A stretch of DNA of 40,393 nt, taken from contig SVFS01000016.1 of the NCBI GenBank assembly GCA_015056725.1, positions 1-40,393 of the forward strand, given 5' to 3'. Origin of the DNA: Lachnospiraceae bacterium. GTDB taxonomy: Bacteria; Bacillota; Clostridia; Lachnospirales; Lachnospiraceae. The notes beneath the pieces were generated by a model. The model was not told the origin of the DNA. It searched no databases and saw only the letters and a program-made list of their open reading frames with translations. A program made the position numbers and the translations under genes. Below, in pieces: positions 24,631-32,659 of the stretch. Positions within the stretch are counted from its first letter, which is position 1. Every line of letters starts with the position of its first letter.

Positions 24631-25050
24631 CTATCTCGGTACCAGTACCTGTGTCACATCCTGATACCGCTTTCCGTATATCACTATTTTTTCAATCTTC
24701 ACTCTATTATCCGCAAATACCGTATTCTCATCTATCAGATTATTCTCCACTGCATAAAATCTTCCACTTGATAACAATCCACTCTTCTTTAATGTTTTCC
24801 TGATTGTATCGCGGCACACTCCCGTTTCTTCCTCAATATCTTCAAAGTTCCGTCCTGAATTATACATTTCTATAATCTTTTCTCTTATTGCATTCCAGTC
24901 CCTCTTTTTCAATCCCATTTCTGAGATATAACCTCGCACGGTACTCAAAGATAAATTCATTTCTTTTGCAATGTCCTCTTCCTTTATCTTTTTTAAATAC
25001 CTCTCGCGGACACGTTCTAGGCGTTCCTTTCTTGCTTTTGTTCTACTCAT
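24631..25050 (-). CDS. Double helix-turn-helix protein
   Basis: 139 residues with two HTH segments: IAKEMNLSLSTVRGYISEMG (about 28-47) and FEDIEEETGVCRDTIRKTLK (about 74-93). The basic N-terminus (MSRTKARKERLERVRERYLK) fits DNA binding. The gene overlaps the end of the reverse transcriptase gene by 4 bases (ATGA), so it is co-translated with the DGR. It may be a regulator; an alternative is a small terminase-like protein, since no other terS is obvious. Confidence 0.65.
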   Translation of the reverse strand: MSRTKARKERLERVRERYLKKIKEEDIAKEMNLSLSTVRGYISEMGLKKRDWNAIREKIIEMYNSGRNFEDIEEETGVCRDTIRKTLKKSGLLSSGRFYAVENNLIDENTVFADNRVKIEKIVIYGKRYQDVTQVLVPR

Positions 25051-26087
25051 AAAACATCCTTTCTACTTATTTTTATCAAACTATTTACATATAAATCCAT
25101 GGAATGACAAAGTTTAATACAGTTTCCATGTAAAGCATGATTTTTCCACGCATTATACTTTTCATAAAATTTCTTTTCTGTCATTTTTCCGGATTGTACA
25201 GCTCTAACCCATCTGGTCACTTTCTTTTTGATTTTCCGTTTATTTTCACCTTTCAATTTCCTTATATATTTCCCATTCTCTGTTACATAATGGTGAAACC
25301 CTAGAAAACCTATTCCGCATCTAAACGGTACTATCTGAGTTTTTCCATTAAGGCAAAGTCCAAGACTGCTTACCATTTCCTGTATCCGCACCAAACATTC
25401 TTTTAAATATTCTTTATCATGGTGTATCAGGTAAAAATCATCCATGTATCTCCCATAAAGACTTATTCCCAATTCACCTATAATCATATGGTCCATGCCA
25501 TTAAGCATTAACAATGCATAAACCTGTGCCACCTGATTTCCTAACGGAAGTCCCAATCCTTCTGTGCTGTCTATAAATAAATGGTTCAGCCATTTCGTGT
25601 AATTATCCATAAAGTGATAATCCACAATATCTTTTAATATTTCATGGTCTATCTGGTAAAAGAACTTTGTAATATCACATTTCAGTATCCAACCTTCAAG
25701 ACCATGCATTTCATAAAAACTTAGCATCTGTTCTTTCAGACTATTCAGTCCATAAAGGGTTCCTTTCCCTTTTTGTCCGGCATAATTTGTCTTTACAAAT
25801 TCCTTTGCCAGCCTCGGATGCAGAATCTCATCACACAAACAATGCTGCACCACTTTATCCTTAAAAGAACACGATTTAATGATTCTTTCCTTTGGTTCAT
25901 ATATCTTGAACTCGTTGTATGGATTCATCCTATAAGTTTGATTTTCAAGCTGTTCTTTTAACAGATGTACTCCTTCCAGACTCATGTTCTGAAATTTAGC
26001 ACAGCTATTATTACATCCCTTGCCAGACTTTGCACGTCTGTATGCCTTGTAAAGATTTTCAAAACTGCATATTATTTCTTTATCCAT
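25047..26087 (-). CDS. DGR reverse transcriptase
   Basis: 346 residues, a compact DGR-type reverse transcriptase. Motifs: CDITKFFYQIDHEIL (catalytic D138), GLPLGNQVAQ (180-188; the DGR-typical LPxGNxxSQ element with Ala for Ser), the active site RYMDDFYLI (YMDD, 214-217), and GIGFLGF in the palm. There is no maturase, endonuclease or thumb extension of group II introns. It should copy the template-repeat RNA with frequent errors at adenines. The ATG at 26085-26087 has AAAGG upstream. It lies downstream of the template repeat and of the avd gene, the standard order. Confidence 0.95.
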   Translation of the reverse strand: MDKEIICSFENLYKAYRRAKSGKGCNNSCAKFQNMSLEGVHLLKEQLENQTYRMNPYNEFKIYEPKERIIKSCSFKDKVVQHCLCDEILHPRLAKEFVKTNYAGQKGKGTLYGLNSLKEQMLSFYEMHGLEGWILKCDITKFFYQIDHEILKDIVDYHFMDNYTKWLNHLFIDSTEGLGLPLGNQVAQVYALLMLNGMDHMIIGELGISLYGRYMDDFYLIHHDKEYLKECLVRIQEMVSSLGLCLNGKTQIVPFRCGIGFLGFHHYVTENGKYIRKLKGENKRKIKKKVTRWVRAVQSGKMTEKKFYEKYNAWKNHALHGNCIKLCHSMDLYVNSLIKISRKDVL

Positions 26088-26182
26088 AAAAATACCTTTG
26101 TATTTACCACCTAGTGGAAGGATATCTGATTTTTTGTATCTTTTTCTGATTTCGGCTTGTTGCCTACTCTTCCGGTCTGTAT

Positions 26183-26256
26183 GATACAGAATAGGGCGAA
26201 CACCGTTGTTGTTATTGTAGTTATTGTTGTTGATATTGCCGGACGGGCAAACAACG
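26183..26256 (-). repeat. DGR template repeat (TR)
   Basis: On the minus strand this non-coding copy reads CCCGTCCGGC, then ten variable codons made of AAT/AAC plus one TAC (with a fixed ATC), then GGTGTTCGCCCT. It matches both variable repeats outside adenine positions. It holds 20 adenines in the mutable stretch. AAY codons mutated at A cannot become stops. It sits between avd and the reverse transcriptase. A short perfect palindrome (CTGTATGATACAG, 26177-26189) is at its 3' edge. Confidence 0.95.
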
Positions 26257-26283
26257 GTTTATGCATCAGATATCCTGTAATAA

Positions 26284-26655
26284 TTATCTCTTTTTATCTT
26301 TGCTTCTCCAAGCAATCGCCATATGCTTAATATCTGTTACCATCTTAGACCAGTATCCCATGCTTTTATCATTAATGATATTGAGCTTATAGGATAGTTC
26401 TATGTAAAACAGAAGTTCATCACAGTGAGCGATTGCCTTGGTCTGTAATTCTGAACGTTCCCTTGCATACTCCCTCAAATCAGTCCGATTAGCTTCATGC
26501 AGATGTTCATAAATTTCAAGTGACTTATTCTGCATCTTGTCCACTAATGAGAATCTGTATTTCTTCGGGTACCGGTTACAGTTGGATGTGACACGCAAGG
26601 TATGTTCTGCCAGTTCCTTTGCTTTTAAGATTACTTTTAAATCTGTTTCTGCCAT
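26284..26655 (-). CDS. avd: DGR accessory variability determinant (Avd-like)
   Basis: 123 residues, all-helical and basic: LKAKELAEHTLRVTSNCNRY, PKKYRFSLVDKMQNKSLEIY, AHCDELLFYIELSYKLNII and MVTDIKHMAIAW form four helices. This is the four-helix-bundle Avd family, which binds the reverse transcriptase and the template RNA and is needed for mutagenic homing. The gene lies exactly between the second target gene and the TR. The start (ATG 26653-26655) overlaps nothing; the preceding stop is adjacent. Confidence 0.85.
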   Translation of the reverse strand: MAETDLKVILKAKELAEHTLRVTSNCNRYPKKYRFSLVDKMQNKSLEIYEHLHEANRTDLREYARERSELQTKAIAHCDELLFYIELSYKLNIINDKSMGYWSKMVTDIKHMAIAWRSKDKKR

Positions 26656-27246
26656 TTAACCTTCCTCTGATTCAAAGATTGCAGATGAAAAGATACAAAC
26701 AGGGCGAACACCGCCGTTGATATTGAAGTTATTGCCGCTGATATCGCCGGACGGGCAAACAACGAGGATCCACGACTCATTTCCATTACATTTTGTAGTA
26801 TCCGGTGTAAGAGTCCACCAGTAATATTCTTCATTTGGAAGCAATGCTCTATACTGTCTGTATTCATCCAGACTGACAATGGACACCTTATCTTCACAAG
26901 TTCCATATTCTGTCTGACCATCTAGGGACAACAAACTTCTTTCAAAAGAAATAATGTTATCTTCCCCTATTACTTCCTCTAATTTCTCGTAAAACTCTCC
27001 GTTCAAATATTCCCGAATACTGCTTTCTTTCCAATCATTGTTATTTCCAAACTTTTTATTTTCCGGAAGTTTTTCTGCAATACATTTATACCCCTGCTCT
27101 GCAATGTCTAAGATTTTCCATTTAAGTCCAATAAGTTCAAATGTATCTCCTACTGCTAAATCTTTTTTTAATTTCAAATTCTTTGCCTGCATTTTCTTTA
27201 TGATTTTTTCAAGTTCTTCCACTCTCTGTTCCAGATTTTTAGCCAT
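26656..27246 (-). CDS. DGR target protein 2 (variable C-type-lectin-like domain)
   Basis: 196 residues. Residues 1-32 are a coiled coil (LEQRVEELEKIIKKMQAKNL). The rest is a DUF6273-like domain (FELIGLKWKILDIAEQGYKC, REYLNGEFYEKL, YYWWTLTPD) of the formylglycine-enzyme/C-type-lectin fold. The variable repeat covers CPSGDISGNNFNINGGVRPV: D168, S170, G171, N172-F174, N175-N177 and G178 are coded by template AAY/TAC codons. No signal peptide or anchor is present, so it is cytoplasmic or part of the virion. Start overlaps the previous stop by one base. Confidence 0.9.
   Translation of the reverse strand: MAKNLEQRVEELEKIIKKMQAKNLKLKKDLAVGDTFELIGLKWKILDIAEQGYKCIAEKLPENKKFGNNNDWKESSIREYLNGEFYEKLEEVIGEDNIISFERSLLSLDGQTEYGTCEDKVSIVSLDEYRQYRALLPNEEYYWWTLTPDTTKCNGNESWILVVCPSGDISGNNFNINGGVRPVCIFSSAIFESEEG
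26692..26764 (-). repeat. DGR variable repeat 1 (in target 2)
   Basis: 73 bp aligned to the TR. In the mutable stretch I count eight substitutions and all are at template A: AAT to GAT, AAC to AGC, AAC to GGC (twice), TAC to TTC and AAC to ATC. Four codons are unchanged. The right edge (GTTTGTATC) differs from the TR (ATTCTGTATC), as for the IMH/IMH* of DGRs. Confidence 0.95.
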
Positions 27247-27863
27247 TATTTCTCTCCTCCTTTAGATACAAAGATATTAGATTTTAAGATACAAACAGGG
27301 CGAACACCGAAGCCGTAATTGTAGTAATTGTATTTGATACCGCCGGACGGGCAAACAACGGCGAGCGAGTACTCCCATCCGCGTTCCTTAGTGCTCCACG
27401 GTGTACATGTCCACCACCAGTCACCAATATTTTTATCAGCAATCAAATCGTTATATTTACGTGCTTCATCAAAAGTAATCAATCTAACTTTACATTTGCA
27501 ATTATTAATTTCTTTCTGCATATCCACGGAAGTAAGTTCCACTTCATGTTCCACAAGATTTTCACTTCCTACTGCCGCTTCGATTACCGGTTGAATTTCA
27601 CTTTCAATAAACTTCCTGATAGCGGATGTATTGTAATCTCTGGTATCTTCATCAAATTTCTTACCCTTTGCCATAAACTCTTTTGAAATAACTGCGGTCT
27701 GTCCTTCCATCTGTTCCAGTACAATAAAATCATGTTCCCCGACTTTAAAAACTTCTTCTGGTTCCAATGTAGAAAGCTGGTACTGCTCAATATTCTTTTT
27801 TGCTGCATTTTCCTCATTCAAAACCTTTAATAATTCTTTCGCTAACTCTAATGCTTTACTCAT
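27246..27863 (-). CDS. DGR target protein 1 (variable C-type-lectin-like domain)
   Basis: 205 residues. A short helical N-terminus (ALELAKELLKVLNEENAAKK) is followed by a DUF6273-like domain (VFKVGEHDFIVLEQMEG, IRKFIESEIQPV, GDWWWTCTPWSTKERG) paralogous to target 2. The variable repeat covers CPSGGIKYNYYNYGFGVRPV: residues 175 and 177-185 are coded by mutable codons and show Gly, Lys, Tyr, Asn and Phe, typical of a ligand-binding lectin surface. It is the first gene of the DGR cassette, with AGGAGGATGAG upstream, and is co-transcribed with the HD gene before it. The ligand is unknown. Confidence 0.9.
   Translation of the reverse strand: MSKALELAKELLKVLNEENAAKKNIEQYQLSTLEPEEVFKVGEHDFIVLEQMEGQTAVISKEFMAKGKKFDEDTRDYNTSAIRKFIESEIQPVIEAAVGSENLVEHEVELTSVDMQKEINNCKCKVRLITFDEARKYNDLIADKNIGDWWWTCTPWSTKERGWEYSLAVVCPSGGIKYNYYNYGFGVRPVCILKSNIFVSKGGEK
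27288..27360 (-). repeat. DGR variable repeat 2 (in target 1)
   Basis: 73 bp aligned to the TR. I count ten differences in the mutable stretch; nine are at template adenines (AAT to GGT, AAC to TAC three times, AAC to GGC, AAC to TTC). One is not: the third base of an AAC codon is A (AAC to AAA). Confidence 0.93.
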
Positions 27864-27913
27864 CTTCTCTCATCCTCCTACTACTTTCTCTTTTTATCCA
27901 CGACTGCTGCCAC

Positions 27914-28459
27914 TTATACCTTCCATACCTGACTGGCTATCATATCCGCCTGATGTACCCATAGGATGTTTGGATAATTCTTTATGGCATTTCCCAGTGT
28001 TCTCCACTTTTCCTGTCCTTCATAGGCTCCCATATGATACCGGATGCACATGATTTCTTCGTCTGTCAGATCCGGGAACAATTGCAGTGCCATAATAACT
28101 GACTTTTCTCCATGGCCACTTAAAAGCATTTCTCTATTCCCAACATATGCCCCGTCTTTCAAAACATAATCATCTGCCTTGCATAAATCATGTAAGAATG
28201 CCACCACCATGGGACTTCTTTCATTTTTCCACTCCAGATACAGTTTTTCCGTGTATTCCTTTAACTGCAAATAAATCAGTTTACTATGATGATAAAGGTC
28301 TCCCGACTGTGTTCCGTGATGTGTTAAAGATGCCGGTACCATGAAATATCCCATTTCTATCAGCTTCCCTGCTTGTTTTTCTGTAAATACTCCCTTGGTA
28401 ATTTGCTTAAATTCATTTATTCTTTGTTCTTCGGTTATTTTTAATTCAAAGTAATTCAT
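27914..28459 (-). CDS. HD-domain hydrolase
   Basis: 181 residues of the HD superfamily. The metal ligands are visible: DLYHHSKLIYLQL (first His), AFLHDLCKADDY (HD), LSGHGEKSVIMA (His), and WVHQADMIASQV (Asp). HD proteins of this type hydrolyse nucleotides or cyclic nucleotides. In a phage early operon it may adjust host nucleotide pools or disarm nucleotide-based defence, but no substrate can be read from the sequence. It overlaps the upstream gene by 4 bases and precedes the DGR by 50 bases. Confidence 0.85.
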   Translation of the reverse strand: MNYFELKITEEQRINEFKQITKGVFTEKQAGKLIEMGYFMVPASLTHHGTQSGDLYHHSKLIYLQLKEYTEKLYLEWKNERSPMVVAFLHDLCKADDYVLKDGAYVGNREMLLSGHGEKSVIMALQLFPDLTDEEIMCIRYHMGAYEGQEKWRTLGNAIKNYPNILWVHQADMIASQVWKV

Positions 28460-30462
28460 TTTTTCTCCTTCTGCAAATTCTTCAAAAACTCAATCATACA
28501 GCTTTTATTTGTCAGACAATCCTTGAAATGCTTTCCTTCCGTCATGATGTAATATTCCTCAGCTCCCCAGCCATCTTTATACCTGTCTTCCCATTTCCCT
28601 CGAATATTAATATCAAAGCATTTGTGAAAATATGCTTTCACTACAAAAGCGGCGCCGTTTTCAAACTCATACCGGTAATATTTCTCACCAGTTAATGGCT
28701 GCTCCATCCATACCGGCCAGTTTTCATAATCTGCAATAAATTCCTGTCTCTGGTCATTATTTTTCAAAATCGGAAGTTCCGGCTGTTCTACCGGTTCTGT
28801 TTTCTGTTCCATCTCTTCCAGTTCACAGACCATATTTGCAAGAGCTCCTACAATGATTTTCTGTCTTTTTACAGTAAATACTGGTAAATCATCAATTTTC
28901 AGATATTCCGCCAACAGCTCATTTTCTTTTTCCAAAACCTTCTTTATCTGCATCAGTTCACTTTCCTCTACTGCTGCCATTGTGGTTTCTTCCGGTTCTG
29001 TTACTTCCTTTGTATCTGTTTTTACATACACAGACCTTCCACATCGGTATCCACAATCTGATACCTGACATTTTTTACAACAAGGAACAGGTTCCTTACT
29101 TCCGGCAGTATACTCAGCCCTCTCATAATTGACAAACTGACATACCTCTGCAAATTCCTCTTTCAACAATTCCAGAACATTCATAGTTGTACAAGAAAAC
29201 GGACTTCCTAATGTTGCTTCCCTGCAGTATCGCTTTTCCTGCCGCATGTCACATTCCTGGGCACAACTGAAACAATTATACTTATGCCCACAACCTACAG
29301 TAGAAATACTGCTGCCTTCCGGATATACTGTTTTAGGCAAGCCATAAACAGATACCTCTTCTTCTCCAATTACTTCCATTGAAATTTCCCGAAATTCTCC
29401 ATCAATAATACTTTCTGCTTCTTCATCACTGTCCAGCACTTCGAATGCGAAAACTTCTGCACATTCTTCCTCATCTGCTTCAATTTCTTCCACAATTTCC
29501 GCTTCTATCAGCACCTCAGTCACATCCTCAGCCGGTTCCTGAAACACTTCCAAATCTTTTTCAATAGTTTCTGCCTCTAAAATCGCTTCCGTTCCAGTAA
29601 TTACTGGTTCTTGCGACGTCGCAACAGACTCTTCCACGGAATAATCACTCCAATCCACAGCCTGTCCGCACCAGGAGCAAATCACAGATGGATTTTTACC
29701 ATGCTCCGGACTGTCTAATGGTGTCCCGCATTCTCTGCAGTATGGATCATCCATAAGTCCTCTTATCTCCGGTTTCTTTTTGATTTTTCGTAACTCCTGT
29801 AACTTACAGTATTCTTCCAAAATAATGGAAACCGCCATGCCTTTGGAATACTTCGCCAGAACTTCCCCGGTAGTACGTTCTACCAGTTCATCCACATCCT
29901 CTCCCGTAAAAAATACTTTATCTCCTTTTTTCACAGGAACGTCATCATTCAGTATTTCCCCGATACTTTCCATAATCTCCTTGCCTTGTTGCACACTGCG
30001 ATAAATCTCTACATATGCACTTTTCACCCAGTCAGCAAGCAATTCTTTCAACATACGTAACTGTTCCGGTGTTGCCCCTGCTCTTTTTAGCTGCCGCAGT
30101 TCCTGTACTTTCATGTCCACAGTTACCTGCTCCAGCTGTTCCTCTGTCATGGTTAACATCTCCTGCAGCTGGCTTTTGTTATACATGACGTATCTTTCCA
30201 GTATGACCGGTGAATTTCCATCCACAGAATATTTTTTATTCATGCTGATAGCCCTGGATGCTTCACTCTTTTTCAATCCAAATTCTTTTTCAGCCATTTC
30301 CCAGATACTTCCATATCCTTCGCTTTCACATTCTTTATCTTCCCAGATGCTCCTGATCCAGTAACCTGCTGCCACAAAAGAACTTACCATTTTTGTCAGA
30401 CTTTCTTTCGCAAGTTCTTTTTTGTCCTCATACCTGACTTTTTTATACCAGTCTAATTCCAT
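28456..30462 (-). CDS. Large early protein with ParB-HTH-like region and zinc clusters
   Basis: 668 residues. The N-terminal 150 residues contain an HTH-like part (YGSIWEMAEKEFGLKKSEASRA, then VDGNSPVIL and MYNKSQLQEMLTMTEEQLEQV), reminiscent of ParB/KorB-type DNA-binding helices in phage and plasmid proteins. A zinc ribbon follows (CRECGT...CSWCGQ, about 241-268), then a long acidic linker (about 280-380), and two Cys-rich groups (CGHKYNCFSCAQECDM; CCKKCQVSDCGYRCG). The end is a globular domain of unknown type (WEDRYKDGWGAEEYYIM). It probably binds DNA in replication or segregation; the role is inferred. Confidence 0.6.
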   Translation of the reverse strand: MELDWYKKVRYEDKKELAKESLTKMVSSFVAAGYWIRSIWEDKECESEGYGSIWEMAEKEFGLKKSEASRAISMNKKYSVDGNSPVILERYVMYNKSQLQEMLTMTEEQLEQVTVDMKVQELRQLKRAGATPEQLRMLKELLADWVKSAYVEIYRSVQQGKEIMESIGEILNDDVPVKKGDKVFFTGEDVDELVERTTGEVLAKYSKGMAVSIILEEYCKLQELRKIKKKPEIRGLMDDPYCRECGTPLDSPEHGKNPSVICSWCGQAVDWSDYSVEESVATSQEPVITGTEAILEAETIEKDLEVFQEPAEDVTEVLIEAEIVEEIEADEEECAEVFAFEVLDSDEEAESIIDGEFREISMEVIGEEEVSVYGLPKTVYPEGSSISTVGCGHKYNCFSCAQECDMRQEKRYCREATLGSPFSCTTMNVLELLKEEFAEVCQFVNYERAEYTAGSKEPVPCCKKCQVSDCGYRCGRSVYVKTDTKEVTEPEETTMAAVEESELMQIKKVLEKENELLAEYLKIDDLPVFTVKRQKIIVGALANMVCELEEMEQKTEPVEQPELPILKNNDQRQEFIADYENWPVWMEQPLTGEKYYRYEFENGAAFVVKAYFHKCFDINIRGKWEDRYKDGWGAEEYYIMTEGKHFKDCLTNKSCMIEFLKNLQKEKK

Positions 30463-30471
30463 CCTCTTCTC

Positions 30472-31407
30472 CTAATTTGCCAACAATTCCCTTTCCAGTG
30501 CTTCATAATCATATTCCCTCTGATTTTCAAAAGTATTGAATTTGTTTCCGGAAGTATTTCTTCTTTGCTTACTTTGCAAATACAATGTTGCATATTTTTC
30601 CCGGAACTTTTTCGTACTGCGGATATTGGTTCTCCAAAAGGAATCTTTCATCGTCCATACCAGTGTATTCCATATATCTGACGGTGTAATGTTATCTATT
30701 TCCATCATTCTCTTAATATGCACTGTCCACTTTCCCTTCTCTTTTAAACTTTTTGGAACCTTTTGATTTGGAAAATCAGAAAGTACACACTGTATTAAAT
30801 AATCCACACACTTTAACTCAAAATCTGTTGGCATTTTCTCCTTATCATCCTTGCCCTGCTTTGCAGGTGCAACGATATTATTATTTACTTTACTATACTT
30901 TACTTTATTAGCATTTCCCATCTGCACATCCTCATTTGCACTTTGCAAATGGCTTTCTGCATCCGTCACCGGCTCTTTTAGGTTGACTTTAACTAAGCCT
31001 GAACACTCATGGTCTCCAAGCAACCAAAATTCCAAATATACTTTTTTTACACGGCGGTTACGAACCACGTTCCAGTACCGCCGCTGAATACCTTTTGAAG
31101 TTAAAATTCCCCACTCCACAAACCTCCTCTTGTCAAAGAGACTAATTTGCAAGCAGTAGTCCACGGTTTCTTTTACCGTACTGGCACTGATGCCGCTGCC
31201 CATCTTTCGAGCCGTCGATGCACAATCGTCATAGCACCATTTATAAAAATATCCTTCCGTTCCGTAGGCCTTCATACACAAAAAGAAATACACACTAAAT
31301 CCTATCCAGCCTTTGGAATCCAGTAATTTGTCAATTTTGGTATCATTGTCAAAGATGTCCACCGCCCAGCCTGCATAATCGATTCCTACTTTGGGTATTC
31401 CTGACAT
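30472..31407 (-). CDS. Phage replisome organiser (DUF4373-type N-terminus)
   Basis: 311 residues from ATG 31405-31407 (MSGIPKVGIDYAGWAVDIFD); AGAAGG lies six bases upstream, and the longer frame extends only 14 codons without a good site. The N-terminal winged-helix domain (about 1-130, with KIDKLLDSKGWIGFSVYFFL) is that of Lin1244/Lin1753-like replisome organisers. The linker is polar, and the C-terminus (DIWNTLVWTMKDSFWRTNIR, then TLYLQSKQ) resembles DnaD-like or helicase-loading tails. It should mark the phage origin and load the host helicase. No helicase or polymerase gene is present, so host enzymes must be used. Confidence 0.8.
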   Translation of the reverse strand: MSGIPKVGIDYAGWAVDIFDNDTKIDKLLDSKGWIGFSVYFFLCMKAYGTEGYFYKWCYDDCASTARKMGSGISASTVKETVDYCLQISLFDKRRFVEWGILTSKGIQRRYWNVVRNRRVKKVYLEFWLLGDHECSGLVKVNLKEPVTDAESHLQSANEDVQMGNANKVKYSKVNNNIVAPAKQGKDDKEKMPTDFELKCVDYLIQCVLSDFPNQKVPKSLKEKGKWTVHIKRMMEIDNITPSDIWNTLVWTMKDSFWRTNIRSTKKFREKYATLYLQSKQRRNTSGNKFNTFENQREYDYEALERELLAN

Positions 31408-31471
31408 CCGATACCTTCTTTCTTTTTTTGTTTGTGGCAGAGTCCGCAAAGACTACTGCCACATTTTTCTT

Positions 31472-32245
31472 TTATGCCAAAACAGAAATCCATTCCATTC
31501 CGCTTAATTCCTTTTCCAGATATGCTTTTACCGCTGCTTTGGCATCCATTTTCCATCTTCCGCCATCTGCTTCATGTAAAGATAACTGTACTCCGTCATA
31601 TTTATCATTCTGTGCCCGGAAAACAAACTCGCTCTTTGGCTGTTCCACTTCCAGGAAAGTACGATACGGTCTTAAAATCACCTTCTCCGGTAACAATTTA
31701 TCCTCTGTTTCCTGAATACCCGTCTTAATAGTAGCTTTCTGACTAATACCGGTATCCTGATACTCTGCAATCGTACCGGATACAATATTACTGGCCACTT
31801 CGATCAATGCATTTCTATGTGTATCTTCTCCCTTCAATACATCCGGATCGGAAGAAAACAAAGAATGCAACATACTAGAGTTATCCAAAAAAGAAGAACG
31901 TAACATAATACAAAATTCTGTCTGTCCCAGCCATTTTCCAATCTTAATTTCCGGCAGTACTGCCTTTACCTCAGCAATTTGTGTTCTGCTGTAATAATTC
32001 TTTCCATTTACTCCCGAACTCACTTCAATGCGTGTCGGTGATACCACATTTACAAAAACATGATCAATAAAGCTGTTTGGTACATCAATCCCACTCTTTA
32101 AATAATCCACCAGACTTGTCAATGTCGAAAAAGAAATAGACTCTATTTTCTTCACATCAATTACTTTATTCAGACTCTTATTTGACCATGTAACTCCATC
32201 AATTTCTTTTAAAAACGGAGCAGTTCTGCCCTCAATCCAATCCAA
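31472..32245 (-). CDS. Early phage protein with disrupted start (DUF2303-like, tentative)
   Basis: The open frame is 257 codons from a TTG at 32243-32245. Content: WIEGRTAPFLKEIDGVTWSN, SISFSTLTSLVDYLKSG, VSPTRIEVSSGVNGKNYYSR, and EVASNIVSGTIAEYQDTG, loosely like the DUF2303 phage family. The best ribosome site (AGGAGGA, 32273-32279) precedes an ATG at 32263-32265, but in another frame, which stops after 18 codons. The cause is a pentamer repeat ATTGG between them: with one unit fewer, the frame would read MIAKALDWIEGRT and continue. Either the gene is phase-off or mutated, or the TTG start (AAAGG seven bases upstream) is used. Confidence 0.7.
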   Translation of the reverse strand: MDWIEGRTAPFLKEIDGVTWSNKSLNKVIDVKKIESISFSTLTSLVDYLKSGIDVPNSFIDHVFVNVVSPTRIEVSSGVNGKNYYSRTQIAEVKAVLPEIKIGKWLGQTEFCIMLRSSFLDNSSMLHSLFSSDPDVLKGEDTHRNALIEVASNIVSGTIAEYQDTGISQKATIKTGIQETEDKLLPEKVILRPYRTFLEVEQPKSEFVFRAQNDKYDGVQLSLHEADGGRWKMDAKAAVKAYLEKELSGMEWISVLA

Positions 32246-32250
32246 TCCAA
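32231..32250 (-). repeat. Pentanucleotide repeat (ATTGG, about 3.6 units)
   Basis: On the minus strand TTGGA is repeated three times (32236-32250) and followed by TTGAG. It lies between a strong ATG start and the body of the gene and changes the frame by its copy number. Confidence 0.9.
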
Positions 32251-32269
32251 TGCCTTTGCAATCATATAT

Positions 32270-32659
32270 TTATCCTCCTATAGCACGGGACAATTTTTGC
32301 CCATTAAACTCTTTTACATTACTGTTTTCTTCTGTTACCGGTTTTACATCTTCAAAGCCCATCTGCCCCGGTATCTGATTATGATACTCCTTGGCAAGAT
32401 ACTGATTTGTCTTCAGATCCTGACCAATACCAAAGTTTGTTTCAAAACTTTTCGCTTTTGCCAGTTTACTGGTTACTTCTACGGTACAGGCTGCTGCATT
32501 TCTCTCTTCATCCTGTTTAAAAGCCAGTGTTATGGTAATTTTTCTTACATCCTTATAGGGTGTGTTCGGATCCTTCATGTTCTTTACCACTTTTTCCATT
32601 TCCCGGTTAAAACGTGCCTGTAAGGCTCCGCCACCAATGGAATTTAAGTCAACATTCAT
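32270..32659 (-). CDS. Replication-terminator-protein-like phage protein
   Basis: 129 residues (MNVDLNSIGGGALQARFNRE, VVKNMKDPNTPYKDVRKITITLAF, then KTNFGIG-like ETNFGIGQDL). Such proteins are commonly annotated as phage replication terminator proteins in Clostridia, though direct evidence for that role is thin. The start has AGGAGG and overlaps the HNH gene end. The C-terminal tail is polar. It is co-transcribed with the following disrupted gene. Confidence 0.65.
   Translation of the reverse strand: MNVDLNSIGGGALQARFNREMEKVVKNMKDPNTPYKDVRKITITLAFKQDEERNAAACTVEVTSKLAKAKSFETNFGIGQDLKTNQYLAKEYHNQIPGQMGFEDVKPVTEENSNVKEFNGQKLSRAIGG

Noticed and set aside
25047-26087. Reverse transcriptase as group II intron or retron
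   Set aside because: No maturase or endonuclease domain, no intron boundaries, and a TR/VR pair plus an Avd-like gene are adjacent.
26190-26240. GTT/ATT-rich stretch that looks like a simple repeat or microsatellite
   Set aside because: It is the adenine-rich core of the DGR template repeat on the minus strand, matched by two coding variable repeats.
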